Part shown: positions 1 to 6,400 of the stretch, one piece after another
Layout of the letters: each line of letters opens with the position of its first letter
How positions within the stretch are numbered: the stretch's first letter is position 1
Assembly (NCBI GenBank): GCA_003555385.1
Contig: PWHO01000268.1
Span: forward strand, 1-7,294
From: Bacteroidales bacterium
GTDB taxonomy: Bacteria > Bacteroidota > Bacteroidia > Bacteroidales > UBA7960
Length of the DNA: 7,294 nucleotides
Direction: 5' to 3'
Position numbers and translations under genes: made by a program
The notes under the pieces: generated by a model
The model's database searches: none
Seen by the model: only the letters and a program-made list of their open reading frames with translations
Told to the model about the DNA's origin: nothing

Positions 1-1
1 G

Positions 2-1222
2 GCAGACATCAGCCTGTTTGGCATCTGGCATGATGAAAAAGAAATGCGTCCTTTTGACGTGTTTTACGAAGAAAGACACACGGCCGGAAGCAGGTTCAAT
101 GTCCGCCGTCACCATAATGCCCCAGCTGCAGAATTTGAGTTTTCAGGAGGCGGTGAACTGTTTTTTGAAGATTACCGTTACAGCAACCATGAGAACATCG
201 GTGGTGAGGGGATACAGGGCGGCCAGCTGAGCGATAACCGGGAAAAAGTGACCACGGTCAACCTCTTTGTCCAGGCAGATGCGGGGCTGGGTCAATGGAA
301 CCTGTCTTCGGGAGTTAATCTGAATTATTCCACGATCGATTACAGGGATGGTTTTCACTCAGGTCAGCAAAACAGGTCAGGTCGCTATGATTATGGAGTC
401 ATCTTTTCGCCCCGTATCAGTGCCGCTTACAAATACCATAGCAACCACACAGCTTTTGCTACCATCAGCCACGGCTTCTCTCCCCCTGCCCTCTCGGAAA
501 CACTTACCCCGGGGGGTGAGATCAATCCGGACATCCTTCCGGAAAAAAGCTGGAACCTGGAAATGGGTTTCAGGGGGCAGACAGAAGACCACCGTCTGTA
601 TTACGATTTCAGCCTCTACCACATGCAGGTTCGTGACCTTTTGGTGGCAGAAAGGGTTGGTGAGGATGCATGGGTGGGAAAAAATGCCGGGGAATCACTT
701 CACAGGGGGCTGGAAGCAGAACTCCAATGGATCATCCTCGGTTATCGGCGAAACAATAATCAATTACCGGCAGAACTATCCCTTCGCGCCAACTATGCAT
801 ATAACCACTTTTATTTTACCGACTTTACCGATAAGGATGAAGACTATTCGGGAAACCGCCTCCCCGGTGTGCCGCGACAAGTGTTTTATGCCAGCCTTCA
901 CAATGAATGGTCAGCCGGTTTTTATGCTACAGCAGGATGGCGTTTTGTGGGCCCAATGGCCATGAATGACGCCAACAGCCGGGTTACTTCATCCTACGGA
1001 TTACTTGATCTTACCCTGGGATATCAACGTGAAATTTCCCATCAGTGGGAAGCCGACCTTTATATTCGCGCCAACAACCTCCTGGACCGGCACTATCCGT
1101 CCATGATCCTGGTCAATGCCCCCTCATTTGGCGGGCCTCCGCGTTATTTCTACCCCGGGCTGCCCCTGCATTTTAATATGGGAATATCCGTATCTTTTAG
1201 AGAATCGACCCGATCATTTTGA
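2..1222 (+). CDS. TonB-dependent outer-membrane receptor, C-terminal beta-barrel part (5' end cut by window edge)
   Basis: The reading frame is open from base 2 to the TGA at 1220-1222, giving about 406 residues; the first in-frame ATG (44) lies inside the barrel and is not the real start. The signal peptide, TonB box and plug domain must lie left of the window. The protein shows alternating aromatic/polar strands separated by charged loops. Typical late-barrel landmarks of TonB-dependent receptors are present: a GFSPPALSETL-like segment from about base 476, an NPDILPEK segment near 524-547 (family pattern NPxLxPE), and ANNLLDRHY from 1070 (family pattern N.LD..Y). The last strand ends GISVSF, followed by a short tail ending in Phe. 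Such receptors import large scarce substrates over the outer membrane using ExbBD-TonB energy. The style is nearer siderophore receptors than SusC, and no SusD gene follows. The symporter gene starts 31 bases later, so a sugar substrate is possible. Family is confident; substrate is unknown. Confidence 0.9.
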   Translation, partial: ADISLFGIWHDEKEMRPFDVFYEERHTAGSRFNVRRHHNAPAAEFEFSGGGELFFEDYRYSNHENIGGEGIQGGQLSDNREKVTTVNLFVQADAGLGQWNLSSGVNLNYSTIDYRDGFHSGQQNRSGRYDYGVIFSPRISAAYKYHSNHTAFATISHGFSPPALSETLTPGGEINPDILPEKSWNLEMGFRGQTEDHRLYYDFSLYHMQVRDLLVAERVGEDAWVGKNAGESLHRGLEAELQWIILGYRRNNNQLPAELSLRANYAYNHFYFTDFTDKDEDYSGNRLPGVPRQVFYASLHNEWSAGFYATAGWRFVGPMAMNDANSRVTSSYGLLDLTLGYQREISHQWEADLYIRANNLLDRHYPSMILVNAPSFGGPPRYFYPGLPLHFNMGISVSFRESTRSF

Positions 1223-1230
1223 TATATTTG
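1223..1230 (+). promoter_or_regulatory. Candidate Bacteroidota -7 promoter box (TATATTTG) before the symporter
   Basis: TATATTTG matches the Bacteroides -7 consensus TAnnTTTG exactly. It begins directly after the receptor stop codon and ends 23 bases before the symporter ATG, which would give a leader of roughly 15-18 bases. No clean TTTG -33 element lies at the expected distance; a TTTT run at 1195-1198 is the nearest approach. It may drive the symporter-galM-galK block independently of the receptor gene. An eight-base match in AT-rich sequence can be chance. Confidence 0.35.
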
Positions 1231-1253
1231 CTTAAACAAAAAAGCAAATCATC

Positions 1254-2894
1254 ATGGGGCAGTTCGAAACGCTTGATTACATCATCTTTGCCGTATATGG
1301 CATGGTCATTTTATCTGTGGGACTGTGGGTTTCCAGAACCAAAAAAGGACAGAAGAAAACGACCACCGACTATTTTTTGGCCAGCAAAAACCTGCCATGG
1401 TGGGCCATTGGCGCATCGCTCATCGCAGCCAACATTTCGGCCGAACAATTTCTCGGAATGTCGGGATCCGGATTTGCCATCGGGCTGGCCATTGCTTCTT
1501 ATGAATGGATGGCCGCACTGACGCTGATCGTAGTGGCCAAATTTCTGCTGCCCGTATTCATCAAACAAGGCTTGTTTACCATCCCCCAGTTCATTGAACA
1601 ACGTTTCAACACCAACCTGAAAACCATTCTGGCCGTTTTCTGGATCTGCCTGTTTATTTTTGTGAATCTGACCTCTGTGTTATTTCTGGGTGCCATGGCC
1701 CTTGACACCATTATCGGGAGCGGAGACGGCTCCATGACCTTCGGGTTCATCATCGGGCTGGCCCTGTTTGCCGCTGCATACTCCCTCTGGGGAGGGTTGT
1801 CAGCGGTGGCCTGGACGGATGTGATCCAGGTGACCCTGCTGGTTATCGGAGGCATGATCACCACCATGATCGCCCTGCATTATGTAACACCCGACGGAGG
1901 AGTCATCAATGGCCTCGGTCACGTATACAATTCAGCCGGGGATAAATTCAACATGATTCTCTCACGCGACCACCCGGAGTACATTAATTTGCCCGGAATC
2001 GGGGTACTCATCGGGGGGTTATGGGTGGCCAATCTTTATTACTGGGGGTTTAACCAGTATATCATCCAGCGCGCCCTGGCCGCCAAGTCACTGCGTGAAG
2101 CCCAGCGCGGACTGGCCTTTGCTGCATTTCTGAAGATGCTGCTGCCCTTATTTGTCGTCATCCCCGGAATTATCGTCTATGTACTCTTTACCCAGCCGGA
2201 AGGCACCACGGTGATTGAAGGCATACAAGGCGATTTTCTCCGACCCGACGGGAGTATCAGGTACGACACCGCCTACCCATGGCTGATCCGCACCTTTATA
2301 CCGGTGGGGCTCAGGGGGCTGGTAGTGGCCGCCCTGACAGCCGCCATAGTTTCCTCCCTGGCTTCCATGCTTAACTCCACCTCCACCATCTTCACCATGG
2401 ACATCTATAAACCATATTTTGCCGATAAAAAGGGAGAGCAAAACCTGGTACCTGTCGGACGCATTGCCGTGGTTGTTGCACTGGTCATCGCCATTTTCAT
2501 GGCACCATTGCTCAGCACCATGCCCCAGATGTTCCAGTACATCCAGGAATATACCGGGGTAGTCAGTCCGGGCATTCTGGCGGTTTTCCTCATGGGTCTT
2601 TTCTGGAAAAAAGCCAACGCCAGGGGGGCCACAATCGGGGTGATCTCATCCATCCCCGTGGCCATTTTACTTAAGGTCCTGCCCATTGAAATGCCCTTCC
2701 TGGACCAGATGATGTATACCTGCCTGATTACCATGGCAGTGATCGTCATGGTCAGTCTCACCACAGCCAGGGGGGATGACGATCCGAAAGCCATCCCGCT
2801 GAGGCGGGAATACTTCATCACCGGCAAAAAATTCAACATTGCCGCTTACGTGATATTAACCCTCCTCACTGTGCTTTACGTTGTTTTCTGGTAA
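1254..2894 (+). CDS. sglT: Sodium/galactose (glucose) symporter, SSS family, vSGLT-like
   Basis: This 546-residue inner-membrane protein should couple Na+ entry to galactose or glucose uptake. It aligns almost end to end with my memory of Vibrio parahaemolyticus vSGLT, a LeuT-fold carrier with 14 helices, including the segments around WWAIGASLIAANISAEQF, SYEW, GGLSAVAWTDVIQ, ANLYYWGFNQY, AAIVSSLASMLNST, FQYIQEYTG and the C-terminal FNIAAY...FW. vSGLT sugar contacts map to Gln65 (Q69), Glu84 (E88), Asn260, Tyr263, Lys294 and Gln431 (Q428), all kept; Ser91 is replaced by Ala87. Na2-site residues map to Ala58, Ile61, Ala364, Ser367 and Ser368, and Asp189 is kept. The loop between helices near residues 151-166 is longer than in vSGLT by about four residues. 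The ATG follows an A-rich leader (AAACAAAAAAGCAAATC), normal for Bacteroidota. galM starts 36 bases after the stop, so co-transcription is likely. Sugar choice between galactose and glucose is inferred from galM/galK next door. Confidence 0.95.
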   Translation: MGQFETLDYIIFAVYGMVILSVGLWVSRTKKGQKKTTTDYFLASKNLPWWAIGASLIAANISAEQFLGMSGSGFAIGLAIASYEWMAALTLIVVAKFLLPVFIKQGLFTIPQFIEQRFNTNLKTILAVFWICLFIFVNLTSVLFLGAMALDTIIGSGDGSMTFGFIIGLALFAAAYSLWGGLSAVAWTDVIQVTLLVIGGMITTMIALHYVTPDGGVINGLGHVYNSAGDKFNMILSRDHPEYINLPGIGVLIGGLWVANLYYWGFNQYIIQRALAAKSLREAQRGLAFAAFLKMLLPLFVVIPGIIVYVLFTQPEGTTVIEGIQGDFLRPDGSIRYDTAYPWLIRTFIPVGLRGLVVAALTAAIVSSLASMLNSTSTIFTMDIYKPYFADKKGEQNLVPVGRIAVVVALVIAIFMAPLLSTMPQMFQYIQEYTGVVSPGILAVFLMGLFWKKANARGATIGVISSIPVAILLKVLPIEMPFLDQMMYTCLITMAVIVMVSLTTARGDDDPKAIPLRREYFITGKKFNIAAYVILTLLTVLYVVFW

Positions 2895-2945
2895 CAATGG
2901 GATCAAAACAATGACGAAATAAAAACAATAATGGGATCAAAACAA
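2893..2945 (+). repeat. Direct repeat duplicating the galM translation start
   Basis: The 19-base unit AAyAATGGGATCAAAACAA occurs at 2893-2911 and 2927-2945 with one mismatch, a period of 34 bases. The second copy contains the galM ATG and its first codons; the first begins inside the symporter stop codon. A sub-motif AAAACAA(T/C) occurs three times at exact 17-base spacing (2905, 2922, 2939). It looks like a short tandem duplication of the start region. Confidence 0.85.
2897..2914 (+). other. Five-codon mini-ORF MGSKQ-stop copying the galM N-terminus
   Basis: The upstream repeat copy reads ATG GGA TCA AAA CAA TGA, the same first five codons as galM followed by a stop. It starts two bases after the symporter stop. 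Its TGA overlaps another ATG (2911) that opens a three-codon frame, MTK-stop, ending at 2922, eight bases before the galM ATG. It could pass terminating ribosomes from the symporter to galM, or be an inert relic of the duplication. The reading is plain in the sequence; function is speculation. Confidence 0.4.
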
Positions 2946-4034
2946 CACATTAAACTGGCAGAAGGGACGCATTATCCGGATCCTGAAAAATTCTCCGCAA
3001 CGATCGGGGGAAAAGCTGTCAGGCTGCTGTCGCTCACCAATAAATCCGGTTGCAGGGTGGATATCACCAATTACGGGGGCCGGATCGTAAGCCTCACCGT
3101 GCCGGATAAACATGGTGTTTTTGATGACATCGTGGCGGGATTCCATTCACTGGATGCATACCTTGACGCCACAGAAGCCTTTTTCGGGGCCCTGATCGGC
3201 CGCTATGCAAACCGGATAGCAGGCGGCAAGTTCACCCTTGATGGCGTGACCTATCCCCTGGCAGTCAATAACGGGCCCAACCATCTGCACGGTGGCCCGG
3301 GCGGATTCCACCACATGGTGTGGGACATGAAACAGGTAAACGACCAGCAAGTGGAGCTGAGTTGCCTGTCACCCCATATGCACGAAGGTTACCCGGGCAA
3401 TCTGCAGGTTATTGTCCGTTACACCCTGACCGATCAAAACGAATTACACATTGAGTTCCGGGCCACCACCGACAAAAAAACGGTTATCAATTTCACCACG
3501 CATCCGTTTTTCAACCTCAACGGAGAAGGTGACCAGCACATCAATGACCACAGGCTGAAGATCAGGGCCACACACTTTACCCCTGCAGACAAAACCATGA
3601 TCCCGACCGGGGAGATCAGGCCTGTGAAGCAAACCCCGATGGATTTCACCGGGTTTACCCGTATTGGTCAAAGACTCGGCAGTCATTACGACCAGCTTGA
3701 ATTTGCAGGAGGATATGACCATAATTATGTATTGAGCAAAACACAAGGCAACCAACACCCTGAACTGGCTGCCAGCGTATCTGACCCGGTTAGCGGAAGG
3801 TCAATGGACGTCCTGACCACAGAACCCGGACTACAGTTTTACGGGGGTAATTCACTGGATGGGCGGCCAACAGGAAAGCGGGGCAAACCTTACAAAAAGC
3901 AAACTTCCTTCTGCCTGGAACCACAGCACTATCCGGACTCCCCCAACCAACCGGATTTTCCATCTACCATACTGCAACCCGGAGACACCTACACATCCCA
4001 CTCTATTTTCAGATTTTCACTGAGGGATCACTAA
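2931..4034 (+). CDS. galM: Aldose 1-epimerase (galactose mutarotase)
   Basis: This 367-residue protein should interconvert beta- and alpha-D-galactose, the step before galactokinase, which takes the alpha anomer. Family landmarks appear in order: NYGGRIVSLTVPD (47-59), GRYANRI (90-96) with Arg91, NHLHGG (117-122) with catalytic-type His120, THPFFNLNG (190-198) with catalytic acid His191, GYDHNYVL (261-268) with Asp263, and CLEPQHYPDSPNQPDFPS (328-345) with catalytic base Glu330. These correspond to Arg71, His96, His170, Asp243 and Glu304 of the Lactococcus enzyme, so the active site is complete. Length is normal for the family. No signal peptide or lipobox is visible, so it acts in the cytoplasm, unlike the exported mutarotases also found in this phylum. 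The ATG at 2931 is favoured because it directly precedes the family region and has an A-rich leader; the upstream ATG at 2897 runs into a stop after five codons. It lies between the symporter and galK in what is probably one operon. Confidence 0.95.
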   Translation: MGSKQHIKLAEGTHYPDPEKFSATIGGKAVRLLSLTNKSGCRVDITNYGGRIVSLTVPDKHGVFDDIVAGFHSLDAYLDATEAFFGALIGRYANRIAGGKFTLDGVTYPLAVNNGPNHLHGGPGGFHHMVWDMKQVNDQQVELSCLSPHMHEGYPGNLQVIVRYTLTDQNELHIEFRATTDKKTVINFTTHPFFNLNGEGDQHINDHRLKIRATHFTPADKTMIPTGEIRPVKQTPMDFTGFTRIGQRLGSHYDQLEFAGGYDHNYVLSKTQGNQHPELAASVSDPVSGRSMDVLTTEPGLQFYGGNSLDGRPTGKRGKPYKKQTSFCLEPQHYPDSPNQPDFPSTILQPGDTYTSHSIFRFSLRDH

Positions 4035-4110
4035 TTACCCGGGCACTGATTCATTGCGCATCAAAACATTCATCTAATAAAAGAAGCAACGATCAGTGAT
4101 TGTATCTTAA

Positions 4111-4134
4111 ATGACAGAGGACAGGCACCTATGA
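4111..4134 (+). other. Seven-codon mini-ORF MTEDRHL-stop overlapping the galK start
   Basis: An ATG at 4111 opens seven codons and ends on TGA at 4132-4134, which overlaps the galK ATG (4131) as ATGA, the usual layout for stop-restart coupling. Its first three residues, MTE, equal those of galK. An AGAGGA stretch at 4116-4121, inside the mini-ORF, sits nine bases before the galK ATG and is the best Shine-Dalgarno-like site in the window. Whether the mini-ORF is translated cannot be told; a frame this short can arise by chance. Confidence 0.3.
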
Positions 4135-5279
4135 CTGAAACGAATGTAGCGCAGTTGTTTCAAAGCAAATTTGGCAAGGATTTTTTTATCTTCCGGGCAC
4201 CCGGAAGGATCAACCTCATCGGGGAACATACCGATTATAACCTGGGCTATGTATTGCCTGCTGCCATCAATAAATACATATACCTGGCAATCCATCCCAA
4301 CGAAACAGGTACGTTTCACATCCAGGCTGCAGATTTTAAAGAAGATGTTTCTTTTGATACGAGTTTCAGGAAAGACGCCCTTCCCGCCTGGGCCAGGTAT
4401 CCGGCCGGTGTGATCAGAGAGCTGTCCAACCAGGGATATCTACTGAAAGGTTTTAACGCCGTTTTTGGCGGAGACATCCCGACCGGCGCCGGCCTGTCTT
4501 CTTCGGCCGCACTGGAAAGTGTATTTGCTTTGGCCCTGAATTACATGAACAACCTGAAATTGGCGCGTATCGAAATCGCAAGAGCCGGACAGCAGGCGGA
4601 ACACCACACCGTAGGCGTCAAGTGCGGGATCATGGATCAGTTCGCCTCCGTTTTCGGAAAGACAAACCAACTGATTCGCCTCGACTGCCGGGATCTGGAT
4701 TATACATATTTCCCTTTCAAAAGCAGGGACCATACACTCATCCTGGTCAACACAGGGGTCAGTCATGCCCTGGCAGAATCTGCTTACAATGAAAGACGCG
4801 AACAATGTGAAGAAGGCGTACGCGTATTGGCAGAAAGATTTCCAGGGGTCAGGAGTTTACGGGATGTCAGCAAAGAAATGCTCCGTGTGGCTGAAAAAGA
4901 CCTGGAGCCCGTGGTATTGAAGCGGTGCGAATTCGTGGCGGAAGAGAACGAAAGGGTAATTCGCACTTGCAAAGCACTTGAGAGGGGTGACATGGTTAAA
5001 ATCGGAGAGTTCATGTGGGATTCCCACCAGGGACTCCGGCACAAGTATGAGGTAAGCTGCCGGGAGCTGGATCTTCTGGTGGAAACCGCTAAAACCATCT
5101 CTGGGGTTACAGGGGCCAGGATGATGGGAGGCGGTTTTGGGGGTTGCACCATCAACCTGCTTGAAACCCGTCAAGTAAATTTATTCAAGGAGGTAACTTC
5201 GGAGAAATTTAATAAACAGTTTCAAAGCCACCCGGAATATTATGAAGTGACCATTGCGGACGGAGCAACCCCACAATAA
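4131..5279 (+). CDS. galK: Galactokinase
   Basis: This cytoplasmic GHMP-family kinase (382 residues, the usual length) transfers phosphate from ATP to alpha-D-galactose, giving galactose-1-phosphate, the first committed step of the Leloir pathway. The galactokinase signature GRINLIGEHTDYNLG spans 25-39, with Arg26 as the conserved active-site arginine and Glu32, His33 and Asp35 in the sugar-binding set. The GHMP phosphate-binding loop GDIPTGAGLSSSAALE is at 114-129. GIMDQFASVFG (166-176) carries the catalytic Asp169, and the C-terminal glycine motif GARMMGGGFGGCTINL is at 328-343. All key residues are present, so it should be active. Gal1/Gal3-type regulators and N-acetylgalactosamine kinases are related, but the signature and context favour true galactokinase. 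The 96-base gap after galM has no obvious terminator, so it probably belongs to the same transcript. galT, the expected next enzyme gene, does not follow. Confidence 0.96.
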   Translation: MTETNVAQLFQSKFGKDFFIFRAPGRINLIGEHTDYNLGYVLPAAINKYIYLAIHPNETGTFHIQAADFKEDVSFDTSFRKDALPAWARYPAGVIRELSNQGYLLKGFNAVFGGDIPTGAGLSSSAALESVFALALNYMNNLKLARIEIARAGQQAEHHTVGVKCGIMDQFASVFGKTNQLIRLDCRDLDYTYFPFKSRDHTLILVNTGVSHALAESAYNERREQCEEGVRVLAERFPGVRSLRDVSKEMLRVAEKDLEPVVLKRCEFVAEENERVIRTCKALERGDMVKIGEFMWDSHQGLRHKYEVSCRELDLLVETAKTISGVTGARMMGGGFGGCTINLLETRQVNLFKEVTSEKFNKQFQSHPEYYEVTIADGATPQ

Positions 5280-5298
5280 AATTTAGTAACTTGGGGTT
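5267..5298 (+). terminator. Weak candidate hairpin across the galK stop codon
   Basis: AACCCCA (5267-5273) and TGGGGTT (5292-5298) are perfect reverse complements, forming a seven-pair stem with an 18-base loop that holds the galK stop TAA. No T-run follows, so it is not a standard intrinsic terminator. It may mark the 3' end of the galactose transcript, stabilise its RNA, or be chance. Confidence 0.2.
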
Positions 5299-5354
5299 AA
5301 ATTGGTCGGTTCTTCTCTGATAGTAATAGAAACAGATCAGCAGTCATGTATTTG

Positions 5355-5374
5355 CAGGATTGTAGGTAATCCTG
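5355..5374 (+). promoter_or_regulatory. Short inverted repeat CAGGATT-6-AATCCTG between galK and the EamA gene
   Basis: Two perfect seven-base arms flank the six-base spacer GTAGGT, with a G-T wobble able to extend the stem by one. The 3' side continues TTGTTC, too poor in T for a confident terminator. A TGTATTTG stretch (5347-5354), one base off the TAnnTTTG -7 box, abuts the repeat. It may be an operator or RNA hairpin for the downstream gene, or a weak galK terminator. Confidence 0.3.
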
Positions 5375-5395
5375 TTGTTCACGGTCATCATTTTT

Positions 5396-5405
5396 ATTGT
5401 ACAAT
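5396..5405. promoter_or_regulatory. Ten-base perfect palindrome ATTGTACAAT upstream of the EamA gene
   Basis: ATTGTACAAT is fully self-complementary and lies 44 bases before the chosen EamA ATG, in AT-rich sequence. Such palindromes often bind dimeric regulators, but no regulator gene is in the window and the site is short enough to occur by chance. Confidence 0.2.
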
Positions 5406-5449
5406 TGATTGAAAGTTATGTGTTTGAGCCCCTTCAGACAATTGGTTTT

Positions 5450-6334
5450 ATGAGAAAACACACAATTATAATGATCATTGGGTTTGTACTTCTCTGGAAC
5501 TCCGGTTTCATCGGTGGAGAGGTTGGCTTATCCTATTCCGGCCCATTCAGCCTGCTTTTCTGGCGATATCTGAGCCTGACGCTGATCCTCCTGATTTACC
5601 TGCTGACGAGAAAGCGTTTACGATGGGTAGGATGGTCTGCTGCAGCTCCGAATATGCTGGTGGGCGTTCTTGCCCATGGAGTCTGGCTGAGTTGCGTTCT
5701 GTTGGCTCAGAATTATGGAGTACCGGCCGGGGTTGTTGCGCTCGTGGTTGCCCTGCAGCCTATGGCGACCGGTGCTTTTTCCGGGCTCGCAGTGGGCGAA
5801 CCAACACCAACTTTCAGATGGATCGGGTTGCTGATCGGGTTTGGAGGTGTTGTTATGACCGTTGTTTCAAGAATGAACTTTGAAAGCACAGAATCAGTTT
5901 TTGCTTATTTGATTCCCCTGGGTTCGGTGATCGCAATCACGGCTGCCAGCCTGATCCAAAGAAGAATGGAGGTTCGCAAGACTTCAAGCCGTATGCCCGT
6001 TGACCTCACCCTTTTTTATCAGTCTCTGGCGACTACCCTGGCACTGATATTACCAGCCCTGGTTTTTGAGGACTCGACGACACAGTGGGGAAACACCTTC
6101 ATTTTTACCATGATGTGGCTTGTTATTGGTGTTTCTATGGGCGCCTATGCATTGATGTGGAAACTTATTGAACGAATTGACGCCACACGCGTGGCAAGCC
6201 TGTTTTACCTGGGGCCTCCTGTTACCATGGTAATGGCCTGGATTGCCTTCGGGGACACCATAAAAATGATGGATATTGCAGGACTAATAGTGGTATTTGC
6301 AGGAGTTCTGATAACACAGATCAAGAATCGCTAA
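5450..6334 (+). CDS. EamA/DMT-superfamily transporter, substrate unknown
   Basis: This inner-membrane protein of 294 residues has the usual length and about ten hydrophobic helices in two EamA repeats (roughly 6-140 and 150-290). Repeat one has an N-terminal helix with LLWNSGFIGGEVGL and SLLFWRY, then a helix ending VALVVALQPMATG...GEP (96-118). Repeat two has the matching RVASLFYLGPPVTMVMAWIAFGD (247-269) before the last helix and the positive C-terminus QIKNR. Members export amino acids, nucleosides or other metabolites; nothing here shows which. The frame is open further up to a TTG at 5375, but ATG 5450 is preferred because the first EamA helix starts directly after it and the 25 extra residues match nothing in the family. 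ATG at 5471 is a less likely alternative. The 170-base gap after galK and the inverted repeats there suggest a separate unit. No Shine-Dalgarno sequence is evident. Confidence 0.9.
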   Translation: MRKHTIIMIIGFVLLWNSGFIGGEVGLSYSGPFSLLFWRYLSLTLILLIYLLTRKRLRWVGWSAAAPNMLVGVLAHGVWLSCVLLAQNYGVPAGVVALVVALQPMATGAFSGLAVGEPTPTFRWIGLLIGFGGVVMTVVSRMNFESTESVFAYLIPLGSVIAITAASLIQRRMEVRKTSSRMPVDLTLFYQSLATTLALILPALVFEDSTTQWGNTFIFTMMWLVIGVSMGAYALMWKLIERIDATRVASLFYLGPPVTMVMAWIAFGDTIKMMDIAGLIVVFAGVLITQIKNR

Positions 6335-6400
6335 TCAGGAATTTCAAAAATAATTTGCTGATTAAACGGGTCTGTTGTAAAAACGAAATGCTGCAACGGC

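Noticed and set aside
348..965. Alternative plus-strand frame of 205 codons inside the receptor gene
   Set aside because: The overlapping frame from base 2 carries clear TonB-receptor barrel motifs; this one shows none.
1499..1867. Antisense open frame of 122 codons opposite the symporter gene
   Set aside because: Shadow of the conserved coding strand with no family motif or leader.
2405..2839. Antisense open frame of 144 codons inside the symporter gene
   Set aside because: It lies wholly opposite a strongly conserved symporter; its translation is low-complexity in Met/Thr as expected for a shadow of membrane-helix codons, and it has no recognisable domain.
4027..4100. Inverted repeats in the galM-galK gap (ATCACT/AGTGAT and CACTGAT/ATCAGTG)
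   Set aside because: Arms are only 6-7 bases with loops of about 41-62 bases and compete for the same 3' arm; no T-run follows. Compatible with chance.
4440..5174. Several antisense open frames of 105-123 codons opposite galK
   Set aside because: They overlap one another in different frames and sit opposite conserved galactokinase motifs, so they are by-products of its codon use.
5375..5449. TTG-initiated 25-residue N-terminal extension of the EamA protein
   Set aside because: The first EamA helix begins right after the ATG at 5450, the extension overlaps the palindrome and lies just 3' of the inverted repeat, and TTG is an uncommon start.
6335..6400. Possible bidirectional terminator between the convergent genes
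   Set aside because: Only a weak GTTG/CAAC pairing with a long loop was found; no stem with flanking T-runs.
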